From NCBI GenBank assembly GCA_963742715.1, contig CAVUMR010000002.1, positions 2,917,548-2,981,547 of the forward strand: a DNA stretch of 64,000 nt. The letters are read 5' to 3'. Shown piece by piece: positions 26,711-35,057 of the stretch. The position numbers were made by a program, and so were the translations under genes. Origin of the DNA: CAVUMR01 sp963742715 (lineage in GTDB: Bacteria; Actinomycetota; Actinomycetes; Mycobacteriales; Micromonosporaceae). Numbering within the stretch: the first letter of the stretch is position 1; each line of letters starts with the position of its first letter. The notes below the pieces were generated by a model. The model was given only the letters and a program-made list of their open reading frames with translations, had not been told where the DNA came from and made no database searches.

Positions 26711-26727
26711 AACAAGAAATACTTGTT
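26711..26727. promoter_or_regulatory. Inverted repeat upstream of the secreted pair
   Basis: AACAAG-AAATA-CTTGTT is a perfect 6-bp-arm inverted repeat in a short AT-rich stretch (about 26700-26830) ahead of the two secreted-protein genes. It is a candidate operator or promoter element. The regulator is unknown. Confidence 0.45.
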
Positions 26728-26909
26728 TTAGTGATCGCTATCAGTAGTGATGGAGGCTTTCCACGGTGCGGCGGTATTTCTCTTTCTTATTATTATTTGC
26801 ACCATTTAGACGGTGTGTCGGAGCGGCGATTCCGGACAGATCACCCAAATCAATGGCCTCGTTGTGACGGCCGCCCGATCCGGCGCCGGCCACGCGGGCA
26901 GTACGGTCG

Positions 26910-28028
26910 GTGGCTGTGTCCCATGATCCAGCGGTGCTGACCTGGCGGCTGCGGTCGCAATGGCTCGCCGACCGGCCGGTCAACCCCGCCGCCGCCGTGG
27001 TCGCGCACGTTGCTGGGCTGCAGGCCCAGGACACAAGTGCGGCCCGGCTGGGGGTACGGGTCCGCAGCAGCGGCACCACCGCGAGGGGGGTACGACGCGC
27101 CGGCGACGAGCGGTCGGTGGTCCGCACCTGGCTGATGCGCGGAACCCTGCACCTGGTGGCCGCCGACGACGTGCGCTGGATGCTGAACCTGTTCGGGACG
27201 CGCAACGCGGCCGCCGGTGCCCGGCGACGGCGCCAGCTCGGGCTGGACGAGGACACCTGCGCCCGCGCCCTCGCCGCGATCCCGGAGGTGCTGTCCGGTG
27301 CCGGCCCGCTGTCCCGGGCGGAGCTGGTCGGTCGCCTCGTCCACCAGGGCATAGCCGTCGACCAGCGCGGTCAGGCACCCGCACACCTGATCGGGTACGC
27401 CGCGGCCCACGGCGTGCTGTGCCGGGGGCCGGAGCTCGACCGGGACGAGCCGGGGTACGTGCTGCTCGACGAGTGGCTGCCGAAACCCGCCGGCCCGCCA
27501 CTGGACGGCGACGCGGCGCTGGCCGAGCTGACCCGGCGGTACCTGCGCGGGTACGGCCCGGCGGGTTTCCGGGACCTCGCCGCCTGGTCGGGGCTGCCGA
27601 TCGGTACCGCCCGGCGCGGCGTCGAGTTGGTACGCGACGAGCTGCGGGAGATCGCGACCGGGCTGTTCGCGCCGGCCACCGAACAGCCGGCCGATACCCC
27701 ACCAGAACCGCCTGCCGAACCGGTGGTACGCCTGCTCGGCGCGTTCGACACCTACCTGCTCGGGTACGCCGACCGCGGTACGGTGCTCGATCCCCGGTAC
27801 GCGAAAAGGATCCAGGCTGGCGGCGGCCTGATCCATCCGGCCGTGCTGGTGGACGGACGGGTGGTCGGCCGGTGGCGACTGCGCCGCGAGCGCGCCGGTG
27901 GACAGGTCGTGGTAGCGCCGTTCGAGCCGCTCGATCCGGAGCTGGTACCTCTTGTCGCAGCCGAGGCCGCGGACGTCGGCCGATTCCTCGACACCGAACT
28001 GGGGCTGACGATGGACGACCCGACATGA
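26910..28028 (+). CDS. Winged-helix DNA-binding domain protein (HTH_42 family)
   Basis: This protein of about 372 residues matches the winged-helix family that includes the YcaQ/AlkX-type DNA glycosylases: 'HVAGLQAQDTSAARLGVRVRS', 'VVRTWLMRGTLHLVAADDVRWML', 'RRYLRGYGPAGFRDLAAWSGL' and a C-terminal 'HPAVLVDGRVVGRWRLRRE'. Some relatives unhook DNA interstrand crosslinks or natural-product adducts, and others are uncharacterised. Two GTG codons (26910, 26916) could start it. Its TGA overlaps the ATG of the next gene (28025-28028). Confidence 0.82.
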   Translation: MAVSHDPAVLTWRLRSQWLADRPVNPAAAVVAHVAGLQAQDTSAARLGVRVRSSGTTARGVRRAGDERSVVRTWLMRGTLHLVAADDVRWMLNLFGTRNAAAGARRRRQLGLDEDTCARALAAIPEVLSGAGPLSRAELVGRLVHQGIAVDQRGQAPAHLIGYAAAHGVLCRGPELDRDEPGYVLLDEWLPKPAGPPLDGDAALAELTRRYLRGYGPAGFRDLAAWSGLPIGTARRGVELVRDELREIATGLFAPATEQPADTPPEPPAEPVVRLLGAFDTYLLGYADRGTVLDPRYAKRIQAGGGLIHPAVLVDGRVVGRWRLRRERAGGQVVVAPFEPLDPELVPLVAAEAADVGRFLDTELGLTMDDPT

Positions 28029-28459
28029 GCGCCCGCCGGGACAGGCACAACCGGTCCCGCCGGTACTACCTGATCACCCGACTCGAGCGGCTCAGCAACG
28101 CCGCGACCCGGTTCGGGCTCCGGCACAACCTGGCCCCGTCCGCGTTCGCGCTGTTGGAGACGACCGGTCGACGTACCGGCCGGCCACGCCAGACGCCGGT
28201 GGGCAACGGCCTGGACGGGGACACGTTCTGGCTGGTGGCCTCGCACGGCCGGCAGGCCGACTACGTGCGCAACCTCGCCGCTGATCCGCGGGTACGGGTG
28301 AAGGTCGGGCGCCGGTGGCGGACCGGTCGGGCCACGATCCTGCCGGACGACGACCCGGTGGCCCGGTCCCGGTCACTGCCGCACCAGTGGGACAAGGCGC
28401 TGGGCAGGGCACTGGCCACCGAACTGCTGACGATCCGGATCTATCTCGACCCGGAGTGA
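28025..28459 (+). CDS. Nitroreductase / deazaflavin-dependent (DDN-like) family protein
   Basis: This 144-residue split-barrel protein carries the DDN pattern 'ALLETTGRRTGRPRQTPVGNGLDGDTFWLVASHGRQADYVRNLAADPRVRVKVG'. Such proteins bind F420 and reduce quinones, nitro compounds or other substrates in actinobacteria. It is translationally coupled to the winged-helix gene upstream (ATGA overlap). Confidence 0.9.
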   Translation: MSARRDRHNRSRRYYLITRLERLSNAATRFGLRHNLAPSAFALLETTGRRTGRPRQTPVGNGLDGDTFWLVASHGRQADYVRNLAADPRVRVKVGRRWRTGRATILPDDDPVARSRSLPHQWDKALGRALATELLTIRIYLDPE

Positions 28460-28614
28460 GGCCCGGATAAATTGGATCGGCTCGGGACCCATCCGGTACG
28501 AGCCGCGCGACGAATCCCCCACGTCTGGAATTCGTACGTCGAACGTCCTCGGTACGCCGTGACCGCCTGCCGGTCCCGGCGCACCCGGCGTTCCCTCCAC
28601 GGGAGGTTCGTCTC

Positions 28615-29061
28615 ATGGCCGAAGCTCTACACGCGTCGGCTGCGACCCGGCGGCCGTTGATCAGCATGCTCGCCGCCACGGTCGGCGCGGTGTTCCTACT
28701 CGTCGGGGTGCTGGGCTTCATCCCCGGTATCACCACGAACGTCGGCGACCTGCAGTTCGCCGGACACCACACCGATGCCGAACTGCTCGGCATCTTCCAG
28801 GTGTCGATCCTGCACAACGCGGTACATCTGCTGTTCGGCGTGGCCGGCCTGGTGCTGGCCCGTAACGCCGCCTGGTCCCGGCTGTACCTGGTCGGCGGCG
28901 GCGCCATCTACCTGGTGCTGTGGCTCTACGGACTGGTGATCGACAGCGACAGCCAGGCCAACTTCGTACCGCTCAACTCGGCCGACAACTGGCTGCACCT
29001 GCTGCTCGGCGTCGGCATGATCGGTCTGGGTGTGGTCGCGCCGCGACTCAACCGCCGCTAG
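28615..29061 (+). CDS. DUF4383 small membrane protein
   Basis: This 148-residue protein has four TM helices: 'MLAATVGAVFLLVGVLGFIPG', 'AVHLLFGVAGLVLA', 'LYLVGGGAIYLVLWLYGLV' and 'WLHLLLGVGMIGLGVVAP'. The motif 'SILHNAVHLLFGVAGL' is typical of DUF4383, a family often found among stress genes in actinobacteria. A ribosome site GGGAGG lies ahead of the ATG. The stop is the first of four TAGs in a 16-bp tandem repeat. Confidence 0.88.
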   Translation: MAEALHASAATRRPLISMLAATVGAVFLLVGVLGFIPGITTNVGDLQFAGHHTDAELLGIFQVSILHNAVHLLFGVAGLVLARNAAWSRLYLVGGGAIYLVLWLYGLVIDSDSQANFVPLNSADNWLHLLLGVGMIGLGVVAPRLNRR

Positions 29062-29122
29062 CGAGACCGACCGGTAGCGAGACCGACCGGTAGCGAGAAC
29101 GGCCGGTAGCCGAACCCGGCGG
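29059..29122 (+). repeat. Four 16-bp tandem repeats, each beginning with TAG
   Basis: TAGCGAGACCGACCGG occurs at 29059 and 29075, then with changes at 29091 and 29107. The first TAG is the DUF4383 stop. The 16-base period places the next stops in the other two frames. Weaker echoes continue to about 29150. Confidence 0.88.
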
Positions 29123-29251
29123 AAGCCGAAAACCGGGCGGAAGCCCGGATTGGCCGCTGGCCGGGGACCGGCGCTGGGCAGCGAATCGACCGGGTGTCCG
29201 TGGAGCTACTCGCGGGCACCCGGTCGGACCCGCGCGGTCACACCCGCGCGG

Positions 29252-29470
29252 TCAGCCGCAGCCGCAGCCGCCGCCGCAACAGCCCCCACCGGACGGCGCC
29301 GGCGCACCTCCGCCGCCGCCGCTACCGCCGCCGAAGGCGACGGTGGACAGCAACTTCACGGTGTCGTCGTGCCCATCCGGGCACGATGCCGGCGCGGCGG
29401 ACTCACTCATCGGGCGCGACAGCTCGAAACTGGTCCCGCAGGCGCGGCAACGGTACTCATAACGGGGCAC
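29252..29470 (-). CDS. FmdB-type zinc-ribbon protein with Gly/Cys-rich tail
   Basis: This 72-residue protein opens 'MPRYEYRCRACGTSFELSRP' (GTG start), the first zinc knuckle of the FmdB/Rxxx putative regulatory family, with a second Cys at 'PASCPDGH'. The last 25 residues are nearly all Gly, Pro, Ser and Cys, ending in a run of Gly-Cys pairs. The tail resembles those in some actinobacterial FmdB homologues but is unusually Cys-dense. It may bind metal. The function is not established. Confidence 0.82.
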   Translation of the reverse strand: MPRYEYRCRACGTSFELSRPMSESAAPASCPDGHDDTVKLLSTVAFGGGSGGGGGAPAPSGGGCCGGGCGCG

Positions 29471-29545
29471 CCGGTCAGAGTACCCGCGTACCAGCGGCGC
29501 CAGAACCGTCAGCGCGGTGGTAAGCGGACCCCCGACGACAGCGCC

Positions 29546-30409
29546 TCAGGCCGCGGCACCGGCCAGGATCACCCCGGGCGACCGGTGGAAGTTCAGTGCT
29601 TCCCAGGCCCGGCGCATCACCCCGGACGCGTGCTCGATCCGCAGGCTGCCGCCGTTGTCCGCGAGCTGCCGACCCCACCGGGCCAGCACGAACAGTCCGC
29701 GCGCGTCGATGAACTCGAGCTCGCCCACGTCCAGGATCACCTCGGTACCGTCCCGGTGGCAGGCCGCCAGCAGCCGGGCCAACTGGTCGGTACTGAAGTG
29801 GTCGACGGCACCGGCGAGCACCAGCCGACCCTCGTCGAAGTACAAGCGGCGCTCGGCGAACGTGCCCGGACCGTGTACCAGCGGGTGCATCGCGGCCACG
29901 TCGGAGACCGTCTCGTCGCCGAGCCGCTGCCGGTCGTACGCGCACATGGCGGCTATCGGATGCCCGGTGGCCAGGTACTGCTCGGCAAGGTGCTCGAGCC
30001 GCACCTGCGCGGTACGACGCTGCGGGGAGACGACGAGCTCGGTCGCGTCGGAGACACTCCGCAGCCCCCGGTACCCGTCCCGTACCGCCTGCTCGCCCGC
30101 CTGCGCCCAGGCGGCGAACTCGCGCTCCGGCTCGGCCGCGCCGGCCGGGTCGTACATGTCCGAAAGGGAGCACAACAGCAGCCCGCCGTCGTCGAGCAGC
30201 CGATCGGCGTCGGGGATACCGGCGAGCTCGGCGCGCATAGCGGGCAATGACCGCGCACTGGTGTACATGAGCCGCTCCCCGGCGGCCAGCCCGTCGGCGA
30301 GGAATTCCGTTGCCGCGTCCAGGAATCTGGCGTGGGTGCCGTACAGCCAGCAGACATGGTCGGTCACGCCGAAACCATGCCCACCGGATACCACGCCGTG
30401 CCTGCGCAC
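29546..30409 (-). CDS. MEDS-domain sensor with C-terminal STAS domain
   Basis: This protein has 287 residues. The N-terminal ~165 match the MEDS (DcmR-type sensory) domain: 'DHVCWLYGTHARFLDAATEFLADGLAAGERLMYTS' and 'MCAYDRQRL'. The C-terminal ~90 form an STAS/anti-anti-sigma fold with 'EVILDVGELEFIDARGLFVLARWGRQL'. The phosphorylatable Ser position of SpoIIAA-like proteins reads Ala/Arg in 'FIDARGL', so it may not be controlled by phosphorylation. It likely links a small-molecule or redox signal to a sigma-factor partner switch elsewhere in the genome. No partner kinase is adjacent. Confidence 0.85.
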   Translation of the reverse strand: MRRHGVVSGGHGFGVTDHVCWLYGTHARFLDAATEFLADGLAAGERLMYTSARSLPAMRAELAGIPDADRLLDDGGLLLCSLSDMYDPAGAAEPEREFAAWAQAGEQAVRDGYRGLRSVSDATELVVSPQRRTAQVRLEHLAEQYLATGHPIAAMCAYDRQRLGDETVSDVAAMHPLVHGPGTFAERRLYFDEGRLVLAGAVDHFSTDQLARLLAACHRDGTEVILDVGELEFIDARGLFVLARWGRQLADNGGSLRIEHASGVMRRAWEALNFHRSPGVILAGAAA

Positions 30410-30533
30410 CGTCGAATTCTAAGTCCGGGACAGGAAATGGAATCCGCCGTTCGGCGCGTCGGTACGACCGTCCAGCCGAATGTCACGGTTCGCCCGCGAC
30501 CCAGCCCGCGGCAGCACGTCCGGGCCGAAACCC

Positions 30534-30566
30534 GACCGGCCCGGACGGCATGCGTCCGGGCCGGTC
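30534..30566. terminator. Long hairpin terminator
   Basis: A 14-bp perfect stem (GACCGGCCCGGACG / CGTCCGGGCCGGTC) with a 5-base loop lies downstream of the minus-strand VOC gene, whose transcript it would end. Confidence 0.85.
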
Positions 30567-30610
30567 ACTCTCGCTCGACTACCGCATTCCGAGCAGCTCT
30601 CGCAGGTCGG

Positions 30611-30994
30611 CTAGCTGGGCATGTTCTGCCACAAGCCCAGCGTGTTCCCCTCGGTGTCGGTGAAGTACGCGGCATATCCCATGTCGCCGACAGCGGCCTT
30701 GTCGCCCAGGCACTTGCCGCCCAGTTCCTCCACCCGCTTCATCGCCGCGTCCATGTCATCCACATTGATGGTGACAACCGGGTTCATGATCGGCATCTGC
30801 CGCTTCAGCATCCCGCCGTTGATCCCGCCCGGCTCGGTGGGCATACCGGAATCGTCGGTCGGCGTGGTACTGACCATGGCGTACTGCAGCTCCGGCATCG
30901 TGTTGATGTTCCAGCCGAACGCGTCCTGGTAGAACGTCTGCGCCCGGCTCAGATCGTCAGCCGGGATCTCGAAATGCACCACACGACCGTTCAT
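30611..30994 (-). CDS. VOC (glyoxalase-fold) family protein
   Basis: This 127-residue protein has two beta-alpha-beta-beta-beta units: 'MNGRVVHFEIPADDLSRAQTFYQDAFGWNI' and 'VVTINVDDMDAAMKRVEELGGKCLGDK...YAAYFTDTEGNTLGLWQN'. It fits the glyoxalase/bleomycin-resistance/dioxygenase superfamily. The final Glu ('DTEGN') is a normal metal-ligand position, but the second metal site is not clear. Its activity is not predictable. The ATG at 30994 begins the conserved strand. Confidence 0.9.
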   Translation of the reverse strand: MNGRVVHFEIPADDLSRAQTFYQDAFGWNINTMPELQYAMVSTTPTDDSGMPTEPGGINGGMLKRQMPIMNPVVTINVDDMDAAMKRVEELGGKCLGDKAAVGDMGYAAYFTDTEGNTLGLWQNMPS

Positions 30995-31208
30995 GCTCGG
31001 TCCCTCCCCGGTCATTGATCGACTGTGCCTGACCACCAGGTGAACATCACCGGCGGCATCGATCGGATCGTAAGCCCGGCGCCGGGACCGCGACCGGCAA
31101 ACGTCGAGGTCAGCCGCGGGAAACGCGCCACCGCAAACAGCCCCGGGACGGGCCAACCGCCCGTACCGACCGGTGGTAGCGTCCGGCGACGCAGATGGGG
31201 AGGGCACC

Positions 31209-31721
31209 ATGTCGCAACCGCGGGTACGGGTCAACCGACAGACCGTCGACCTGTCCGGATATCCGGACCTGGTCGTGATCTACCTCGGCATGCGGGTACG
31301 CACGTTCGGTGGCGTGGGCAAGCTGCTCGCCACCGGCAAGCAGATCCAGCAGATGGTGGCCACCAAACCGGACGGCCTGCTGCTGCACGAGAACATGGTG
31401 TTCTCGCTGCTGCCGCCGCATGTCGGGATGCGCCAGTACTGGCGGGACCTGGACGCGCTGGAGCGCTGGACCCGGGAGTTGCCGCACCAGCAGTGGTGGA
31501 AGGACTTCCTGCGCGACTCCGCCGGTACCGGCTTCTGGCACGAGACGTACTTCATGCGCGGCGGCATGGAGGCGATCTACGACGACATGAAGCCGACCGG
31601 AATGATGAACTTCGCGCCGGTACACCAGGCGCGCGGCAGGATGTTCAGCGCCCGTACCCGGCTCGGCCGGGGCGAGCCGCAGATGGCGCCGGTGGTGGCC
31701 GAGGACAGCCTGGCCGAGTAG
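31209..31721 (+). CDS. DUF4188-family (monooxygenase-like) protein
   Basis: This protein of 170 residues contains 'VIYLGMRVRTFGGVGKLLATGKQIQQM', 'GLLLHENMVFSLLPPHVGMRQYWRDLDALERWTRELPHQQWWKDF' and 'GFWHETYFMRGGMEAIYDDM'. This is the pattern of DUF4188, annotated in places as fumigatin-type monooxygenase-like, of dimeric alpha/beta barrel fold. GGGGAGG precedes the ATG. It is convergent with the last gene of the NRPS operon, with 11 bases between stops. Confidence 0.82.
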   Translation: MSQPRVRVNRQTVDLSGYPDLVVIYLGMRVRTFGGVGKLLATGKQIQQMVATKPDGLLLHENMVFSLLPPHVGMRQYWRDLDALERWTRELPHQQWWKDFLRDSAGTGFWHETYFMRGGMEAIYDDMKPTGMMNFAPVHQARGRMFSARTRLGRGEPQMAPVVAEDSLAE

Positions 31722-31732
31722 CGCGGCTCGCC

Positions 31733-32992
31733 TTACCGGGCGGGCACCGGCGCCGGCAGGTGGGCGGTCAGGAACGCGGCGAGCGTCGAGTCGTACTTCG
31801 CCGGCGACACGTTCCAGGACCGGGTGTGCCCGCCGCCGGTGGTGGTCACCAGCGTGACCAGGTCCGGTCGCGCCGCGGCGAAGTCGAGGGTCGGCTGCGC
31901 ACCGACGTAGTCGTCGTCCAGGTCGAGGTACAGCAGGACCGGGGTGCGTAGCCGACCGGTGAACCGGCGCTGGTCGAGGTCGTCGAGGTCCAGGTCGACG
32001 CGCCGCTCCACCAGCCACTCCGCGGTGGCGGTGAGCACCCCCGGCAACCCGCGGTCGTCGGCCTGCACCTCCAGGGTGGACCGCCAGTCGGTGACCGGGC
32101 AGTCGAGGATCACCGCGCGCACCAGCTCCGCCGCGTCCGGCATCCGGCGCAGCGCGGTCATCACCACCGCGCCCCCCATCGACCAGCCGTACAGCACCAC
32201 GTCGGTGGCACCGTGGCCGCGGGCGTACCGGACGGCCGCGGCCACCTCCTGCCACTCGGTGTCGCCCAGGTGGTACCGACCGTCCGGACCGGCCGGTGCG
32301 CCCACGTCGTTCCGGTAGGTGATCGCGAGTACCGGCAGGCCGGCGGCGTGCAGCGCCGGCAGCGCGCGGAGCACCTCGGTACGGCTGCCGCCCCGCCCGT
32401 GTACCGCGATCACCCAGGTGTTGCGTCCCGCCTGGCCACCGGCGCCCGGCACGTACCAGGCCGGGAAGTTGCCCAGGTCTCCGGTCACCAGCACGTCGTC
32501 GTAGTCCAGGCCGCGGCCGGTGCGCGGGTTGTCCACGTACACCTTGTCGTCGATCCGGACCTTGTCGCCGGCGGCCAGGCTGCCCTCGAGCGAGCCGATC
32601 GTACGGACGACCTGGGTGTCGTTGCTGGTCAGCACCTCGCCGACGACCGCGTGCCCGCCCTTCCACGCCAGCCCGTAGGTGCCGGGCAGCACCGTGTCGT
32701 CGGTCCGGGACAGGATGACCCTGCCGCCGCCGACCGCGCGCACCGTCACCGGATACGTGGTGGTGTGCTCGACCGTGATCACCTGGTTGGAGAAGTACCA
32801 GCCGGCGCCGAGGTCGGCGGCGGCGAGCAGCACCACCACGACCAGCAGTGCGATCGCGACCCGCACCGGCCACCGGCGCCGGGGCGTCGCCACGGTGCCC
32901 GGCACCGCGCCGGTGCCGGTACCGGTGTCGGGATCGGGGTCGGGGTCGGGGTGCAAGGGGCCGGAGTCGGCGTCCGCCGGCGCCTCGGTCAC
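31733..32992 (-). CDS. Membrane-anchored alpha/beta hydrolase, last gene of the NRPS operon
   Basis: This protein has 419 residues. A cytoplasmic N-terminus rich in Asp-Pro and Thr-Gly repeats precedes one TM helix ('WPVRVAIALLVVVVLLAAADLGAGW', about residues 40-62). The C-terminal half is a serine hydrolase with the nucleophile elbow 'LYGWSMGGAVVMTAL' (Ser about 267), an acidic residue in 'LLYLDLDDDYV' and a His in 'TGGGHTRSW'. The catalytic domain would face outside. The GTG start overlaps the oxygenase stop (GTGA). In context it may mature or release the peptide after export, or confer self-resistance by hydrolysis. Both are inferences. Confidence 0.85.
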   Translation of the reverse strand: MTEAPADADSGPLHPDPDPDPDTGTGTGAVPGTVATPRRRWPVRVAIALLVVVVLLAAADLGAGWYFSNQVITVEHTTTYPVTVRAVGGGRVILSRTDDTVLPGTYGLAWKGGHAVVGEVLTSNDTQVVRTIGSLEGSLAAGDKVRIDDKVYVDNPRTGRGLDYDDVLVTGDLGNFPAWYVPGAGGQAGRNTWVIAVHGRGGSRTEVLRALPALHAAGLPVLAITYRNDVGAPAGPDGRYHLGDTEWQEVAAAVRYARGHGATDVVLYGWSMGGAVVMTALRRMPDAAELVRAVILDCPVTDWRSTLEVQADDRGLPGVLTATAEWLVERRVDLDLDDLDQRRFTGRLRTPVLLYLDLDDDYVGAQPTLDFAAARPDLVTLVTTTGGGHTRSWNVSPAKYDSTLAAFLTAHLPAPVPAR

Positions 32993-33981
32993 TGCGCCGG
33001 TCCGGGCAGGGCGGGCACGGTCGGTACGCACTGGTTGAGCTCCACCGGATCGGCCAGCGCCACCAGGATCTCCCGGTCACCGGTGTACGGCTCGCGCCCG
33101 TGCGCGGTGAGCAGGTTGTCCACCAGCAGCAGGTCGCCGGCCTCCCACTGGACCCGCCGCAGCACCGCGTCGTACCCGTCGAGCAGGCTGGTGAATTCGT
33201 CGGCGCTGAACGTCTCGCCGTTGCCGTACGCCGTGTTGAACGGAATCCCGCTCGGCCCGAACGTCTTGAGCAGGATGTCCCGCTCGGTGACGTCGATGCT
33301 CCACTGGCTGAAGAACGCGATCTGGTTGAACCAGCACTCCTGCCCGGTCACCGGATGCCGCACGATCGCGGCCCGGCGCTGCGCGGTGTGCAGCGTCCCG
33401 TCCCGTTGCCACTGGCAGCCGATCACGTTGACCGCGCAGTAGTGCTCGACCGCGGTCGGGGTGTCGTGCCCGTACGCATCCGACCAGGACAGCCCGAAGT
33501 ACGGCCGGAAGTTGCGGACCAGCAGCCAGCCCTGTTCGCGGAACCGGGACACCAGCTCGGCGGGCAGGTGCTCGATCACCTGCCGGGTGTCGCCGAGCAG
33601 GGTCGCGCCACCGGTGTCCGGGGTACTGACGCAGGCCATCAGCAGCAGTCCCGGGAAGGTGACCGCGTAGCTCTGCTCGTGGTGCAGGCACATCTCCCGG
33701 TCGGGCGCCCACTCCGGCGAGCTGTACACCCCGGCGCCGAACTCGGACCGGGCGGCGAACTGCTCCCGCAGGTCCGCGGGCTTGGCTCCGAACGCGTCCC
33801 GTACCTCGGCGAGCGCCTGCGCGGACCGCACCCCCAGGCCGGTGACCAGCACCGCGCCGTGCTCGTGCAGCAGCGCGCGCAGGTCACCGCCGTACCGGCC
33901 GATCCAGCTGGCCGGGTCGTCGGCTCCGTCAGCGCCGACGGTTACCGGCCCGTCGCCGCTCTGGACGCTCCGCAGGTTCAC
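32989..33981 (-). CDS. TauD/SyrP-like Fe(II)/2-oxoglutarate oxygenase
   Basis: This protein has 330 residues. The facial triad is visible: His and Glu in 'MCLHHEQSYAVTFPGLLL' (about residue 97) and the distal His in 'LLVDNLLTAHGREPYTG' (about 292), with Arg at 'HGR' or 'TGDR' to hold 2-oxoglutarate. The family includes SyrP, which hydroxylates a carrier-bound amino acid, and DdaC, which epoxidises a fumaramoyl unit. The GTG start overlaps the aldolase stop (GTGA). Likely role: beta-hydroxylation or another C-H oxidation of an amino acid held on one of the NRPS carrier domains. Confidence 0.9.
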   Translation of the reverse strand: MNLRSVQSGDGPVTVGADGADDPASWIGRYGGDLRALLHEHGAVLVTGLGVRSAQALAEVRDAFGAKPADLREQFAARSEFGAGVYSSPEWAPDREMCLHHEQSYAVTFPGLLLMACVSTPDTGGATLLGDTRQVIEHLPAELVSRFREQGWLLVRNFRPYFGLSWSDAYGHDTPTAVEHYCAVNVIGCQWQRDGTLHTAQRRAAIVRHPVTGQECWFNQIAFFSQWSIDVTERDILLKTFGPSGIPFNTAYGNGETFSADEFTSLLDGYDAVLRRVQWEAGDLLLVDNLLTAHGREPYTGDREILVALADPVELNQCVPTVPALPGPAQ

Positions 33982-35057
33982 GTACGCACTCCTTCGGCCA
34001 CCCGCGGGGTCGCGGGCGGCGCACCGGCCAGTACTTCCCTGATGATGTCAACCACCCGGTCCACCTCGGCGGCGGTTACGCCGGAATGGGTGACCGCGCG
34101 GATCCGGCCGTGCCCGAACCCGGCCATCGCGACCCCCGCCGCGGCGGCCGCGTCGACGACCGTCGTCCAGTCGAACCGCGGGTGGTCGACCCGGAACAGC
34201 AGGATGTTGGTACTCACCGGCGCGGCCAGCTCGATGCCGTCGATCCCGGCCAGTCCGGCCGCGAGCCGGCGGGCGTTCTCGTGGTCGACGGCCAGCCGGT
34301 CGGTGGCGGTGTCCAGGGCCACGATCCCGGCCGCGGCGACCAGCCCGGCCTGGCGCATCCCGCCGCCGAGCATCTTCCGGATCCGCCGCGCCCGGTCGAT
34401 GAACGCGGCACTCCCCACCAACATCGAGCCGATCGGCGCGGACAGCCCCTTGGACAGGCAGAACTGCACCGAGTCCGCGGCCCGGGCGACGTCGGCGACC
34501 GGTACGCCGAGGCCCACCGCCGCGTTGAAGATCCTTGCCCCGTCCAGATGTACCGGCACGCCCCGCTCGGCCGCGAACGCGGCGACCGAAGCCTGGTAGT
34601 CCAGCGGCAGGATCACCCCGCCACAGCGGTTCTGGGTGTTCTCCAGGCAGATCAGCGAGACCAGCGCGAACTGCGGATCGTCGTCGTCCTCCGGGAAGCC
34701 GGCCTCGAGATCGGACAGCGCGAGGGTGCCGTCCGGCTGGTTGCGGATCGGCTCGTACCCGATGCCGCCGCACACGCTCGCGCCATGCGCCTCGTACAGG
34801 TAGATGTCCGACTCGTTGCCGACCAGCACCTTGCTGCCGCGGGGCGAATGCGCCATCAGCGCGGCCAGGTTCGCCATCGTGCCGCTCGGCATCAGGCAGC
34901 CGGCCTCCTTGCCGAGCCGGTCGGCGGCGAGCCGCTCCAGCCTGTTCACGGTCGGGTCTTCGCCGTACACGTCGTCGCCGAGGGGCGCGGCCATCATCGC
35001 GGCCCGCATCGCCTCGTCCGGCTGGGTGAACGTGTCACTGCGTAACTCGATCCTCAC
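33978..35057 (-). CDS. Low-specificity threonine aldolase-like PLP enzyme
   Basis: This protein has 359 residues. Fold-type I features are the start 'IELRSDTFTQPDEAMRAAM', 'PSGTMANLAALMAHS', 'VHLDGARIFNAAVGLGVP' (PLP Asp and Arg contacts) and the Schiff-base Lys in 'SVQFCLSKGLSAPIGSML' (about residue 200). Known members interconvert a beta-hydroxy-alpha-amino acid with glycine and an aldehyde. In this operon it could make an unusual beta-hydroxy amino acid, or supply or drain threonine used by the kinase upstream. The GTG start overlaps the ATP-grasp stop (35054-35057). Confidence 0.9.
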   Translation of the reverse strand: MRIELRSDTFTQPDEAMRAAMMAAPLGDDVYGEDPTVNRLERLAADRLGKEAGCLMPSGTMANLAALMAHSPRGSKVLVGNESDIYLYEAHGASVCGGIGYEPIRNQPDGTLALSDLEAGFPEDDDDPQFALVSLICLENTQNRCGGVILPLDYQASVAAFAAERGVPVHLDGARIFNAAVGLGVPVADVARAADSVQFCLSKGLSAPIGSMLVGSAAFIDRARRIRKMLGGGMRQAGLVAAAGIVALDTATDRLAVDHENARRLAAGLAGIDGIELAAPVSTNILLFRVDHPRFDWTTVVDAAAAAGVAMAGFGHGRIRAVTHSGVTAAEVDRVVDIIREVLAGAPPATPRVAEGVRT

